DNA of 64,000 bases from Streptomyces sp. NBC_00461. GTDB lineage: Bacteria > Actinomycetota > Actinomycetes > Streptomycetales > Streptomycetaceae. Location of the stretch: the NCBI RefSeq assembly GCF_036013935.1, contig NZ_CP107902.1:5923001-5987000 (forward strand), written 5' to 3'. Numbering within the stretch: the stretch's first letter is position 1; each line of letters starts with the position of its first letter. Below the pieces are notes generated by a model. The model saw only the letters and a list, made by a program, of their open reading frames with translations, did no database searches and had not been told where the DNA came from. The translations under genes were made by a program, and so were the position numbers. This document shows, piece after piece, positions 23,297 through 31,491 of the stretch.

Positions 23297-24715
23297 TCAC
23301 GACAACGCTCCCCGCCCCTGCCGAGGCAGCCCCAGTTCCACCGCCGCAGCCGAGTTGCAGTACTCCCGTACAGCGCTCGTTCTCGCCACCACCCGCCCCC
23401 GATGCACCACGATCCGGCTGTACGCCAGAGACAGCGCGCCCGCCAGCCGGTCGCCGCGCAGGGCCAGCAACTCGGCCGGGAAACCCGCCTCCACGCGCAC
23501 CTCGGGCAGCCCCATCACGGCCCGTGCCGACGAGCTGACCGCGTCGTACGAGTCCTCGGGCCGCAACCCGTACCGGGAGGCCAGCAGGTAGGCCGCCTCC
23601 AAGGGGTCACCGCGCCCCACCGGGTTGGACATGTCGCGCAGGGCGCCGCTGCCCGCGGCGACGCGCACGCCGGCCGCCCGCAGCAGCCGTACGGGAGCCG
23701 TGCCCCGCTGGTCGGTGCCGCCGCAGCTGCCCTGGGGCAGGCACACCACCGTCACCCCGGCCGCCGCGAGCTGGTCCGCGGTGCGTCGGACGGTCTCGTC
23801 AGGCAGCCGCGAGAGGCCGCCGCACGGGCCGATCGTCACCCCGGGGCGCAGCCCGCCGGCCATCGCCACGAGCCGCGCGAGGCGGGCCGGGTCAGCGGCG
23901 TCGGTGTGCAGGTCGACCGGGCAACCGTGCTCGGCGGCGACCTCGAGGACCGCCTCCACATACCCGGTCGGATCCGGGTCCAGATCCGGACAGCCGCCCA
24001 CCACGGAGGCGCCCATCTTCAACGCGTCCCGCAGCATCGAGAGCCCGTCCGCCCCCGCCACGCCGGTCAGCACCCTCGGCATCGCCACCGTCGTCAGTTC
24101 CGTCAGCCCGCGCAGCGAACGCCTCGCCTGCAGTACGGCGGCCAGCGCGCCCAACCCCTGAACATCGCCCACGCGCACGTGTGCCCGCAACGCGGTCGCC
24201 CCGTGCCCCAGTTGCAACAGCGCCGCCTCGGTGGCCCGACGCTGGACCTCCTGGGCCTCGTACGACGCCGGGCCGTCGCCTTCTGCCGACAGCGCGGTGT
24301 CCAGGTGGGCGTGTGGTTCGGCCGGCGCCGGCAGGAGCAGATAGCCGGTGAGATCCACGCGCGTGCCGCAGCCCCGCACTCCGCCCGCAGCCAGGCTGCC
24401 GGCCGTGCCGACCGCCTCGATGCGCCCGCCGCCCAGCCGTACGTCCACGGTCCGGCCGTCCGTCAGCCGCGCCCCGCACAGCAGCAGGGCGGCCGGGTCA
24501 CCCGCCTGTCCCGAGGCGCCCGGGAAACCCGAAGAAGGCGACCCCGAAGAAGAAGGCGACCCCGAAGAACCCGAAGAGCCTGAAGAACCCGCAGAACCCG
24601 CAGAACCCGCAGAACCAGAAGAGCCTGAAGAACCCGAAGCACCGGAGGCACTGGAGGAGGACGAGCCCGATGAGGACGACGACGAGTGGGGCGGCTGCGG
24701 CTGGCTGTCGGGCAT
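23297..24715 (-). CDS. Cytosine-deaminase-like amidohydrolase with a long Ser/Gly tract
   Basis: The ATG at 24715 gives 472 residues. After MPDSQPQPP, residues about 10-62 are almost only Ser, Gly, Ala and Pro, encoded by short tandem repeats. The rest is a TIM-barrel amidohydrolase of the cytosine deaminase type, with the metal pair in EPHAHLD and a third histidine in VDLHTD. In cytosine deaminase the catalytic Glu follows this third histidine and a metal Asp comes near the end; here I see HTDAADP and AGSGALRD, so both seem replaced. It may be catalytically altered or inactive. The tract is not part of the fold and is probably a flexible extension. Confidence 0.7.
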   Translation of the reverse strand: MPDSQPQPPHSSSSSSGSSSSSASGASGSSGSSGSAGSAGSAGSSGSSGSSGSPSSSGSPSSGFPGASGQAGDPAALLLCGARLTDGRTVDVRLGGGRIEAVGTAGSLAAGGVRGCGTRVDLTGYLLLPAPAEPHAHLDTALSAEGDGPASYEAQEVQRRATEAALLQLGHGATALRAHVRVGDVQGLGALAAVLQARRSLRGLTELTTVAMPRVLTGVAGADGLSMLRDALKMGASVVGGCPDLDPDPTGYVEAVLEVAAEHGCPVDLHTDAADPARLARLVAMAGGLRPGVTIGPCGGLSRLPDETVRRTADQLAAAGVTVVCLPQGSCGGTDQRGTAPVRLLRAAGVRVAAGSGALRDMSNPVGRGDPLEAAYLLASRYGLRPEDSYDAVSSSARAVMGLPEVRVEAGFPAELLALRGDRLAGALSLAYSRIVVHRGRVVARTSAVREYCNSAAAVELGLPRQGRGALS

Positions 24716-24941
24716 CGCGCTCCAGGGGATCGGGGACTGTGCAGCAGGACGCAAGATCACGCAGAGTGAGTCGAGCCTAGGGTGGCGATCCGCTCGCGTC
24801 GGGGAGGAGCGCAATAGTCGTACCGGTGTGGTCCGTCGTGCCGGAGAGGCCTCAGTGACTGGTGGGAGAGCCGTGAGACGGGCCGCGGCAGGGGTCCGGA
24901 CAGCGGGTGGAACAAGGCCGGACGGGGGCCCCGAAACGGAT

Positions 24942-24971
24942 TTGGGCGAACGGCAGGCGAGCGTGTAATGT
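24942..24971 (+). promoter_or_regulatory. Promoter of the tRNA-Thr/tRNA-Met unit
   Basis: TTGGGC (24942-24947) and TAATGT (24966-24971) are 18 bases apart. Transcription would start about five bases before tRNA-Thr. Confidence 0.55.
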
Positions 24972-24982
24972 CTTCATCGCTC

Positions 24983-25055
24983 GCCCCAATAGCTCAGTCG
25001 GTAGAGCGTCTCCATGGTAAGGAGAAGGTCTACGGTTCGATTCCGTATTGGGGCT
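24983..25055 (+). tRNA. tRNA-Thr (anticodon GGT)
   Basis: 73 bases with acceptor GCCCCAA/TTGGGGC, D-arm with TAGCTCAGTCGGTAGAGC, anticodon stem TCTCC/GGAGA around ATGGTAA (anticodon GGT), T-arm CGGTTCGATTCCG and discriminator T. CCA is not encoded. Confidence 0.95.
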
Positions 25056-25101
25056 CTGGTGTGAGAGGTCCCCGCCGCAAGGCGGGGCCCGATCGCATCA
25101 C

Positions 25102-25174
25102 AGCGGTGTAGCTCAGTCGGTAGAGCAAGCGGCTCATAATCGCTGTGTCACCGGTTCAAGTCCGGTCACCGCTA
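25102..25174 (+). tRNA. tRNA-Met (anticodon CAT)
   Basis: 73 bases with acceptor AGCGGTG/CACCGCT, anticodon loop CTCATAA (CAT) and T-arm ACCGGTTCAAGTCCGGT. The paired first base pair marks it as elongator rather than initiator tRNA. It lies 46 bases after tRNA-Thr, probably in the same transcript. Confidence 0.93.
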
Positions 25175-25179
25175 CTGAC

Positions 25180-25224
25180 AGTAGCCGATTGCGGGGTCGG
25201 TCCTTCGATCGGCTACTCTTTTAT
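25180..25224 (+). terminator. Terminator of the tRNA unit
   Basis: AGTAGCCGAT pairs perfectly with ATCGGCTACT and is followed by CTTTTAT. Confidence 0.8.
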
Positions 25225-25263
25225 GCGTTCAACCGTCCTATCCGTTCGTCAAGGAGCACTCAC

Positions 25264-25428
25264 GTGGCTGCCACCGACGTCCGCCCGAAGATCACGCTGG
25301 CCTGCGTGGAGTGCAAGGAGCGGAACTACATCACCAAGAAGAACCGGCGTAACAACCCGGACCGACTGGAGATGAAGAAGCACTGCCCGCGTTGCAACGC
25401 GCACACCGCGCACCGCGAAACGCGATAA
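25264..25428 (+). CDS. rpmG: 50S ribosomal protein L33
   Basis: The GTG at 25264 follows AAGGAG by eight bases. The 54-residue protein has the L33 core ([20 protein letters not shown]) with both CxxC pairs (CVEC and CPRC), so it is the zinc-binding form used under zinc-replete conditions. It follows the tRNA pair, an order conserved in Streptomyces, and is closed by a strong terminator. Confidence 0.97.
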   Translation: MAATDVRPKITLACVECKERNYITKKNRRNNPDRLEMKKHCPRCNAHTAHRETR

Positions 25429-25440
25429 ATCAGGCTCGTA

Positions 25441-25477
25441 CGCGAGGCCGCCCCCACTAGTCGGGGGCGGCCTCGCG
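25441..25477 (+). terminator. rpmG terminator
   Basis: CGCGAGGCCGCCCCC pairs with GGGGGCGGCCTCGCG (15 perfect pairs, seven-base loop), followed by a short T-containing stretch. Confidence 0.8.
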
Positions 25478-25655
25478 TCGTTTCGATGCCGGTTACCGAC
25501 CGGTTCCAGTCGACTACAGGGCGCCCAGAGCAGACATCAGGCCGCGTCAGGCGTCAGGCCGCGCCAGGCAGGCATGTGGCAGGCGTCTGGTTGACGTCGG
25601 CGCACAGGCAGCAGACATCAGCGCATCAGCAGGCAGACATCGGGAGGTGCGGGCC

Positions 25656-26108
25656 ATGGCGCTCGACCAGTCCTTCGTGGGGCGGAGTTATCCGCCGACC
25701 GAGCCCTATGAGGTGGGCCGGGAGAAGATCCGTGAGTTCGCGGAGGCGGTGGGGGACCTCAACCCGGCGTACACGGACCCGGAGGCCGCCAAGGCGCTGG
25801 GGCATCCGGATGTGATCGCTCCGCCGACGTTCGTCTTCGCGATCACCTTCAAGGCCGCGGGTCAGGTCGTCGAGGATCCCCAGCTCGGCCTGGATTACAG
25901 CCGTGTGGTGCACGGTGACCAGAAGTTCGCCTATGTGCGTCCGGTGCGTGCCGGTGACCGGCTGTCGGTCACCTCGTCCATCGAGGCGATCAGGTCCATG
26001 GCGGGCAACGACATCCTGGACATCCGGGGCGAGGTCCGTGACGAGGCGGGCGAGCATGTGGTGACCGCCTGGACGAAGCTGGTGGCCCGCGCGGCCGAGG
26101 AGGCGTGA
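25656..26108 (+). CDS. MaoC-like (R)-hydratase subunit A, HadA-type
   Basis: The ATG at 25656 follows GGGAGG. The 150-residue hot-dog protein (SFVGRSYPPTEPYEVGREKI, GDLNPAYTD, HPDVIAPPTF) resembles the N-terminal FAS1-like dehydratase half and mycobacterial HadA/HadC, which lacks the complete catalytic DxNPxH. It should pair with the catalytic MaoC encoded seven bases downstream to form a heterodimeric (3R)-hydroxyacyl-thioester dehydratase. The upstream 150 bases contain three copies of GCAGACATC (25532, 25611 and 25632 region). Confidence 0.88.
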   Translation: MALDQSFVGRSYPPTEPYEVGREKIREFAEAVGDLNPAYTDPEAAKALGHPDVIAPPTFVFAITFKAAGQVVEDPQLGLDYSRVVHGDQKFAYVRPVRAGDRLSVTSSIEAIRSMAGNDILDIRGEVRDEAGEHVVTAWTKLVARAAEEA

Positions 26109-26115
26109 GGAACCG

Positions 26116-26544
26116 ATGACGGCGAAGATCGCTTACGACGGGGTCGAGGTCGGGACCGAACTGCCCGGCCAGGCGTTCCCGGTGACGCGGGCCACGCTCG
26201 TGCAGTACGCGGGTGCGTCGGGGGATTTCAACCCGATCCACTGGAACGAGAGGTTCGCCAGGGAGGTCGGGCTGCCGGACGTGATCGCGCACGGCATGTT
26301 CACGATGGCCGAGGCGATCCGGGTGGTCACCGACTGGACCGGCGATCCGGGCGCGGTCGTCGAGTACGGCGTCCGTTTCACCCGGCCGGTGGTCGTCGCG
26401 GACGACGACCAGGGTGCCGTCATCGAGGTCAGCGGCAAGGTGGCCGCCAAGCTCGACGACCACACGGTCCGCGTGGACCTCACGGCGACCAGCGCCGGGC
26501 AGAAGGTGCTCGGGATGTCACGAGCGGTCGTACGACTGGCTTGA
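26116..26544 (+). CDS. MaoC-like (R)-hydratase subunit B, HadB-type catalytic subunit
   Basis: A 142-residue hot-dog protein with the hydratase motif DFNPIHWNERFA followed by IAHGMFTMAEAI, giving the catalytic Asp and His. It would dehydrate or hydrate (3R)-hydroxyacyl thioesters together with the preceding subunit. Both genes are conserved next to rpmG and upstream of murB in Streptomyces. Confidence 0.9.
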   Translation: MTAKIAYDGVEVGTELPGQAFPVTRATLVQYAGASGDFNPIHWNERFAREVGLPDVIAHGMFTMAEAIRVVTDWTGDPGAVVEYGVRFTRPVVVADDDQGAVIEVSGKVAAKLDDHTVRVDLTATSAGQKVLGMSRAVVRLA

Positions 26545-26562
26545 GGGGGCACCGCGTCCCAG

Positions 26563-26625
26563 TTGATGCCTTGATGCGTTGATGCCTTGGTTCCTTGATG
26601 CGGCGATGCGGCGATGCGGCGATGT
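26563..26625. repeat. Degenerate tandem repeats of TTGATGCC/GATGCGGC
   Basis: TTGATGCC-TTGATGCG-TTGATGCC is followed by CTTGATG and then three units of CGGCGATG-type sequence. This looks like replication slippage in the spacer between the MaoC and TetR genes. Confidence 0.7.
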
Positions 26626-26682
26626 AAGGGGCGTTCTCCGTGCGAGGCGCCCCTTACGCATATGCCCCCCTCCTCCACCCTC

Positions 26683-26712
26683 TTGACGTAGTTAGTGATT
26701 GAGCACTAACTT
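26683..26712 (+). promoter_or_regulatory. Promoter and operator of the TetR gene
   Basis: TTGACG (26683-26688) and TAACTT (26707-26712) are 18 bases apart. GTTAGTG-N6-CACTAAC (26691-26710) fills the spacer, so repressor binding would block the promoter. The predicted start of transcription coincides with the ATG at 26719 and no ribosome site exists, so the mRNA is probably leaderless. Confidence 0.7.
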
Positions 26713-26718
26713 ACTTGC

Positions 26719-27288
26719 ATGGTCAGGATGAGCGCAGAGGAGAGGCGCGAGAGCGTCATCCGTGCGGCGACCGCAGAGTTCGCCCGCGGTGGTTACTACG
26801 GCACGTCGACCGAGGCGATCGCCAAGAGGGTCGGCGTCTCGCAGCCCTATCTCTTCCGGCTCTTCCCGGGCAAGAAGGCGATGTTCCTCGCGGTGGCGCA
26901 GCGCTGTGTGGAGGACACGATCCGCACGTTCGAGGACGCCGCCAAGGGGCTGGAGGGCGAAGAAGCCCGGACTGCCATGGCGAACGCGTACACGCAGGTG
27001 ATCGCGGAGCAGCCCGAGCGGCTGCTGATGCAGATGCAGATGTACGTCACCGTGGCCGCCGCCGAGCAGGCCGGCGACCACGAACTCGGCGAGGAGGTGC
27101 GGGCGGGCTGGATGCGACTGTGGGACACGGTTCATCTGCCGCTCGGCGCTGATATCGACGAGACGACGAGGTTCATGGCGTGCGGGATGCTCATCAATTG
27201 CCTGGTGGCCATGGGATTCCCTCCCGGACATCGAGTCTGGGAAGGGGTCTATCCGGAGGCGCGACTCAAGGGCCGTCTGGAGAAGTAG
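26719..27288 (+). CDS. TetR-family repressor of the neighbouring efflux gene
   Basis: A 189-residue TetR protein with an N-terminal helix-turn-helix (STEAIAKRVGVSQPYLFRLF) and an all-helical ligand domain. The start at ATG 26719 is at the predicted transcription start. Related inverted repeats overlap its own promoter and precede the MFS gene (27336-27354), so it most likely represses both and is released by a compound exported by the transporter. Confidence 0.9.
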   Translation: MVRMSAEERRESVIRAATAEFARGGYYGTSTEAIAKRVGVSQPYLFRLFPGKKAMFLAVAQRCVEDTIRTFEDAAKGLEGEEARTAMANAYTQVIAEQPERLLMQMQMYVTVAAAEQAGDHELGEEVRAGWMRLWDTVHLPLGADIDETTRFMACGMLINCLVAMGFPPGHRVWEGVYPEARLKGRLEK

Positions 27289-27335
27289 CGGGGTTCGCAA
27301 CTGCTCATCGCCACTGCCTTTTCATGTCCGCATAA

Positions 27336-27354
27336 GTTAGTGATCAATAACTAA
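27336..27354. promoter_or_regulatory. TetR operator before the MFS gene
   Basis: GTTAGTGATCAATAACTAA repeats the half-site TTAGT/ACTAA found in the operator at 26691-26710, supporting control by the upstream TetR protein. Confidence 0.65.
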
Positions 27355-27400
27355 ATCTACGTCCATCGATATGTGCGACCGACCACCCGCTGGGGGAGCG

Positions 27401-28843
27401 ATGTCACAGCAGACCGCACGTCGCGGGGGAACCGTCTGGGCCCTCGTCATCACCAGCGTCGCCGGATTCATGGCGGCCCTGGACAACCTCGTCGTCACCA
27501 CCGCCCTGCCCTCCATCCGCAAGGACCTCGGCGGGGCGCTGGGTGATCTGGAATGGACGGTGAGTGCATACACACTCACCTTCGCAGTCCTCCTGATGTT
27601 CGGTGCGGCGCTCGGCGACCGGTTCGGCCGCCGCCGGCTCTTCCTCGTCGGCCTCACCGTCTTCACCGGTGCCTCCGCCGCCGCGGCCATGGCGACCGGC
27701 ATCAACTCCCTGATCGCCGCCCGCGCGGTCCAGGGCGTCGGCGCGGCGATCATGATGCCGCTGACACTCACCCTGCTGACCGCGGCCGTGCCCGCCGCCA
27801 AGCGCGGCATGGCGTACGGCATCTGGGGCGCCGTCAACGGGCTCGCCGTGGCCTCCGGACCGCTCATCGGCGGCAGCCTCACCGAGCACGTCTCCTGGCA
27901 CTGGATCTTCTGGCTGAACGTCCCGCTGGGCATCGCCCTGCTGCCGCTCGCCCGTCTGCGCCTGGCCGAGTCGTACGGCACCGGCGCCCCGCTGGACGTG
28001 CCCGGCACCCTGCTCGCCAGCGGCGGCCTGTTCGGGATCGTCTACGGCCTGGTCCGCGGGCCGGCCGACGGCTGGACCAGCTCCCTGGTGCTCACCGGCC
28101 TGTTCGTCGGCGCCGCGCTCCTCGTGGGCTTCGTCGGCTATAGCGTCCGCGCCAAGAACCCCATGCTCCCGATGCGGCTGTTCCGCTCCCGCGCCTTCGC
28201 CGGGATCAACGCGGCCAGCCTGCTGATGTTCCTCGGCATGTTCGGTTCGATCTTCCTGCTCAGCCAGTTCATGCAGGGTGTCCTCGGCTACTCGCCCACC
28301 GAGGCGGGCCTCAGGATGCTGCCCTGGACCGGTATGCCGATGCTGGTCGCCCCGATCGCCGGCATCCTGTCCGACCGCATCGGCGGCCGGCCCGTCGTCG
28401 CCACCGGCCTCTTCCTGCAGGCCGCCGGCCTCGGCTGGATGGCCGCCGTGGTGGCACCCGGCGTCTCCTACGCCGCCCAGCTGCCCGCCCTGATCATCAG
28501 CGGCATCGGCATGGCCCTCTACTTCGCCCCCGCCGCCAACCTGGTCATGTCCAGCGTTCTGCCCAAGGAACAGGGCATCGCCTCCGGCGCCAACAACGCA
28601 CTGCGCGAGGTCGGCGGCGCACTCGGTATCGCGATCATGGCGTCGATCTTTTCGGCACAGGGTGGCTACGAGTCCGCGCAGGCCTTCGTCGACGGCCTGC
28701 AGCCCGCGCTGGTGACGGGCTCCGCGGTCGTGGCGGTCGCCGCGGTGGCCGCCCTGCTGATTCCCACCCGGCGGCGCGCGGCCGAGGCCGTGAAGGCGGC
28801 CGAAGAGGCACCGGCACCCGCGCTGGAGACGGCGTCCCACTGA
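27401..28843 (+). CDS. MFS multidrug efflux transporter (DHA2/EmrB-QacA type)
   Basis: The ATG at 27401 follows GGGGGAG. The 480-residue protein has 14 predicted membrane helices, with the family motifs LDNLVVTTALPSI, WTVSAYTLTF, GDRFGRRRLF and RAVQGVGAAIMMPLTL. It should export drugs or a metabolite using the proton gradient. Operators shared with the adjacent TetR gene suggest substrate-induced expression. A long perfect terminator follows. Confidence 0.92.
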   Translation: MSQQTARRGGTVWALVITSVAGFMAALDNLVVTTALPSIRKDLGGALGDLEWTVSAYTLTFAVLLMFGAALGDRFGRRRLFLVGLTVFTGASAAAAMATGINSLIAARAVQGVGAAIMMPLTLTLLTAAVPAAKRGMAYGIWGAVNGLAVASGPLIGGSLTEHVSWHWIFWLNVPLGIALLPLARLRLAESYGTGAPLDVPGTLLASGGLFGIVYGLVRGPADGWTSSLVLTGLFVGAALLVGFVGYSVRAKNPMLPMRLFRSRAFAGINAASLLMFLGMFGSIFLLSQFMQGVLGYSPTEAGLRMLPWTGMPMLVAPIAGILSDRIGGRPVVATGLFLQAAGLGWMAAVVAPGVSYAAQLPALIISGIGMALYFAPAANLVMSSVLPKEQGIASGANNALREVGGALGIAIMASIFSAQGGYESAQAFVDGLQPALVTGSAVVAVAAVAALLIPTRRRAAEAVKAAEEAPAPALETASH

Positions 28844-28930
28844 CCCCTTGATCCGGTGTCCCACCGACACCGAGATCCGGCGCCCCACTGACCTCTCGAT
28901 CTGGAGGGGCAGCCCACTCCGACCTGAGCA

Positions 28931-28976
28931 CGCGCGCGTACGGCCCCGTCCACCCAGGCGGGGCCGTACGCGCGCG
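28931..28976. terminator. Strong 18-bp hairpin terminator
   Basis: CGCGCGCGTACGGCCCCG and its exact complement flank a ten-base loop. It ends the MFS transcript and insulates murB. Confidence 0.75.
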
Positions 28977-29037
28977 TGGCCGGGCTGTCGGTCGATGGCT
29001 GCCGGGGCTGTCAGTGGCGTCTCGTAGTCTTGAGCGC

Positions 29038-30093
29038 GTGCAGGAACTCCACGACGCTCCCCTCGCCCCGCTGACCACGTTCCGGCTGGGCGGTCCCGCG
29101 ACCCGGCTGCTCACCGCGACCACCGACGCCGAGGTGATCGCCGCCGTCCGCGAGGCCGACGACACCGGGACGCCGCTGCTGCTGATCGGCGGCGGTTCGA
29201 ACCTGGTCATCGGCGACAAGGGCTTCGCGGGCACCGCGCTGGTCATCGCGACCAAGGGCTTCGACCTCACCGGCACCCGCCTGGAGCTGGCCGCCGGAGA
29301 GGTGTGGACCGACGCCGTCGCCCACACCGTGGAGGCCGGTCTGGCCGGCATCGAATGCCTGGCCGGCATCCCGGGCTCGGCCGGCGCCACCCCCATCCAG
29401 AACGTGGGGGCGTATGGCCAGGAGGTCTCCTCCACCATCACAGAAGTGATCGCCTACGACCGGCACACGCGCGAGACGGTCACCGTCCCGAGCGCCGACT
29501 GCGCGTTCTCGTACCGGCACAGCCGCTTCAAGGCCGACCCCGAGCGGTACGTCGTCCTGCGCGTCCGCTTCGAGCTGGAGGACGCCGACGGACTCTCGGC
29601 GCCCGTCAAGTACGCCGAGACCGCCCGCGCCCTCGGCGTCGAGCCCGGGGACCGCGTCCCGCTGGCCGCCGCCCGCGAGACCGTCATCGAGCTGCGCTCC
29701 GGCAAGGGCATGGTCCTGGACCCCGAGGACCACGACACCTGGTCGGCCGGCTCCTTCTTCACCAACCCGATCCTCACCGACGCCCAGTTCGCCGCGTTCC
29801 ACGCGCGCGTGCGGGAGCGGCTCGGCGACGGCGTGGAGCCGCCCGCGTACCCGGCGGGGGAGGGGCACACCAAGACCTCCGCCGCCTGGCTGATCGACAA
29901 GGCCGGCTTCACCAAGGGCTACGGCACGGGGCCCGCCCGCATCTCCACCAAGCACACCCTCGCCCTGACCAACCGGGGCGAGGCCACCACCGAGGACCTG
30001 CTCGCACTCGCCCGCGAGATCGTCGCAGGCGTCCGCGAGGCCTTCGGCATCACACTCGTCAACGAGCCGGTGACAGTCGGCGTCAGCCTGTAG
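29038..30093 (+). CDS. murB: UDP-N-acetylenolpyruvoylglucosamine reductase
   Basis: I start at the GTG at 29038 (MQELHDAPLAPLTTFRLGGP), with a GTG at 29014 as the alternative. The 351-residue flavoprotein makes UDP-MurNAc for peptidoglycan. The FAD-binding part has LLLIGGGSNLVIGDKGF and SAGATPIQNVGAYGQEV. Catalytic residues are in SYRHSRFK (Arg), the serine of SAGSFFTNPI, and the glutamate of VNEPVTVG. It is the long type I form. Neighbours match the usual Streptomyces order. Confidence 0.95.
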   Translation: MQELHDAPLAPLTTFRLGGPATRLLTATTDAEVIAAVREADDTGTPLLLIGGGSNLVIGDKGFAGTALVIATKGFDLTGTRLELAAGEVWTDAVAHTVEAGLAGIECLAGIPGSAGATPIQNVGAYGQEVSSTITEVIAYDRHTRETVTVPSADCAFSYRHSRFKADPERYVVLRVRFELEDADGLSAPVKYAETARALGVEPGDRVPLAAARETVIELRSGKGMVLDPEDHDTWSAGSFFTNPILTDAQFAAFHARVRERLGDGVEPPAYPAGEGHTKTSAAWLIDKAGFTKGYGTGPARISTKHTLALTNRGEATTEDLLALAREIVAGVREAFGITLVNEPVTVGVSL

Positions 30094-30156
30094 AGGGCGG
30101 CTTGCGGGGACCGGCAGGGGGCCGGCACGGCGGGCGCAGGAACGCCTCGGCACGCC

Positions 30157-30789
30157 TCAGTACGCCACACCCACCCCCTGCTTCACCGTCCCCGGATCGC
30201 CCGCCAACGCCAGCATCGCGTGCGCCACATCCGCGCGCCCGATGAAGCGGCCCCTGGCCGGAAAGCCGCCGACCACCGTCCGGTAGGCGCCCGTCACCGG
30301 CTTGTCCTGCAGCCGCGGCGGCCGTACGACCGTCCAGTCCGACGCGCTGCCGGCCAGCTCGGCCTCCATGGCGCCCAGGTCGGCGTAGACGTCCTTGAGC
30401 AGCGCGGAGATGACGGCGCGCGCCGTGCGGTCGAGCGGACCGTCCCCCTCGGGCGGCGGGCCGACCGGGCCCGCGCTCACCACGAGCAGCCGCCGCACCC
30501 CCTCCGCCTCCATGGCGCCCAGCACCGTGCGCGTCAGCCGGGTCGCCACCCCCGCATCCTTGCGGCTGCGCGCGCCGAGCCCCGACAGCACGACGTCCCG
30601 GCCGGCCACCGCGGGCCGGACCTTCTCCGGATCGGCGAGGTCGTCCCGGAACACCTCCAGCCGATCGCCCGTCACGGACAGCCGTGCTGGGTCCCGCACG
30701 ACCGCCGTCACCTCGTGGCCCGCGCCCAGGGCCTGGCGGACGATCTCCCGGCCAATGCCGCCGGTGGCGCCGAAAACGGTGAGTTTCAT
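30157..30789 (-). CDS. NAD(P)H-binding NmrA/SDR_a5-type protein
   Basis: The ATG at 30789 follows GGGAG. The 210-residue protein begins MKLTVFGATGGIGREIVRQA with the GxTGxxG cofactor motif and has VVLSGLGARSRKD and WTVVRPPRLQD. Close relatives are annotated as NAD(P)H-binding or flavin reductase-like proteins. It is transcribed divergently from a TetR gene across two matching operators, so it is likely the TetR-controlled target, possibly in detoxification. Confidence 0.85.
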   Translation of the reverse strand: MKLTVFGATGGIGREIVRQALGAGHEVTAVVRDPARLSVTGDRLEVFRDDLADPEKVRPAVAGRDVVLSGLGARSRKDAGVATRLTRTVLGAMEAEGVRRLLVVSAGPVGPPPEGDGPLDRTARAVISALLKDVYADLGAMEAELAGSASDWTVVRPPRLQDKPVTGAYRTVVGGFPARGRFIGRADVAHAMLALAGDPGTVKQGVGVAY

Positions 30790-30816
30790 GGCTACTCCCG
30801 TGCCTCTAGACAGTGG

Positions 30817-30832
30817 GTGAGTATTCACTCAC
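30817..30832. promoter_or_regulatory. TetR operator 1
   Basis: GTGAGT-ATTC-ACTCAC, a perfect inverted repeat (extended to GGTGAGT/ACTCACC) in the divergent intergenic region. Confidence 0.75.
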
Positions 30833-30849
30833 CACCTCTTCCCACTAGA

Positions 30850-30865
30850 GTGAGTGGGCACTCAC
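30850..30865. promoter_or_regulatory. TetR operator 2
   Basis: GTGAGT-GGGC-ACTCAC, with the same half-sites as operator 1. The centres are 33 bases apart, about three helical turns, so two dimers would bind the same face. Confidence 0.75.
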
Positions 30866-30893
30866 CCACCCGTCAAGCCTGATTGGACGATCC

Positions 30894-31490
30894 ATGGAAA
30901 CGAAGCCGGCCCGGGTCCGCATCCTCGATGCCGCTCACGAGCTGATGCTCACCGTCGGGCTGGCCCGCACCACCACAAAGGAGATCGCCAGGGCGGCCGA
31001 CTGCTCCGAGGCCGCGCTCTACAAGTACTTCGCGAGCAAGGAGGAGCTGTTCATCCGGGTTCTCTCGGAGCGGCTGTCCCAGTTGACGCCGCTGCTGAGC
31101 AGGCTGGCCGCCGAGCCCGGACAGGGCACGCTGGAGGAGAACCTGACCGAGATCGCCCGCCACGCCGCCCTCTTCTACGAGGAGAGCTTCCCGATCGCCG
31201 CGTCCCTGTACGCCGAGACCCAGCTCAAGCGGCGCCACGACGACGCGATGCGGCAGATGGGAACGGGCCCGCACAAGCCGATCCAGGGCCTGGACACCTA
31301 CCTGCGGGCCGAGCAGGAACTCGGCCGGGTCAGCCACGACGCGGACACCTTCGCGGCCGCGTCACTGCTACTGGGCGCCTGCGCGCAGCGGGCGTTCGCT
31401 TACGACGCGACGAGGGAGGCCGTACGACCGCCGGTGGACGATTTCGCCGCGCGCCTGACACGGACCCTGCTGATCGGCATCGCCGACTGA
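30894..31490 (+). CDS. TetR-family regulator
   Basis: A 198-residue TetR protein starting METKPARVRILDAAHELMLT, with the helix-turn-helix TTTKEIARAADCSEAALYKY and a helical ligand domain. The two operators in the intergenic region to its left suggest it represses itself and the divergent NAD(P)-binding gene. Its stop is one base from the stop of the convergent adenosine deaminase gene. Confidence 0.9.
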   Translation: METKPARVRILDAAHELMLTVGLARTTTKEIARAADCSEAALYKYFASKEELFIRVLSERLSQLTPLLSRLAAEPGQGTLEENLTEIARHAALFYEESFPIAASLYAETQLKRRHDDAMRQMGTGPHKPIQGLDTYLRAEQELGRVSHDADTFAAASLLLGACAQRAFAYDATREAVRPPVDDFAARLTRTLLIGIAD

Positions 31491-31491
31491 C

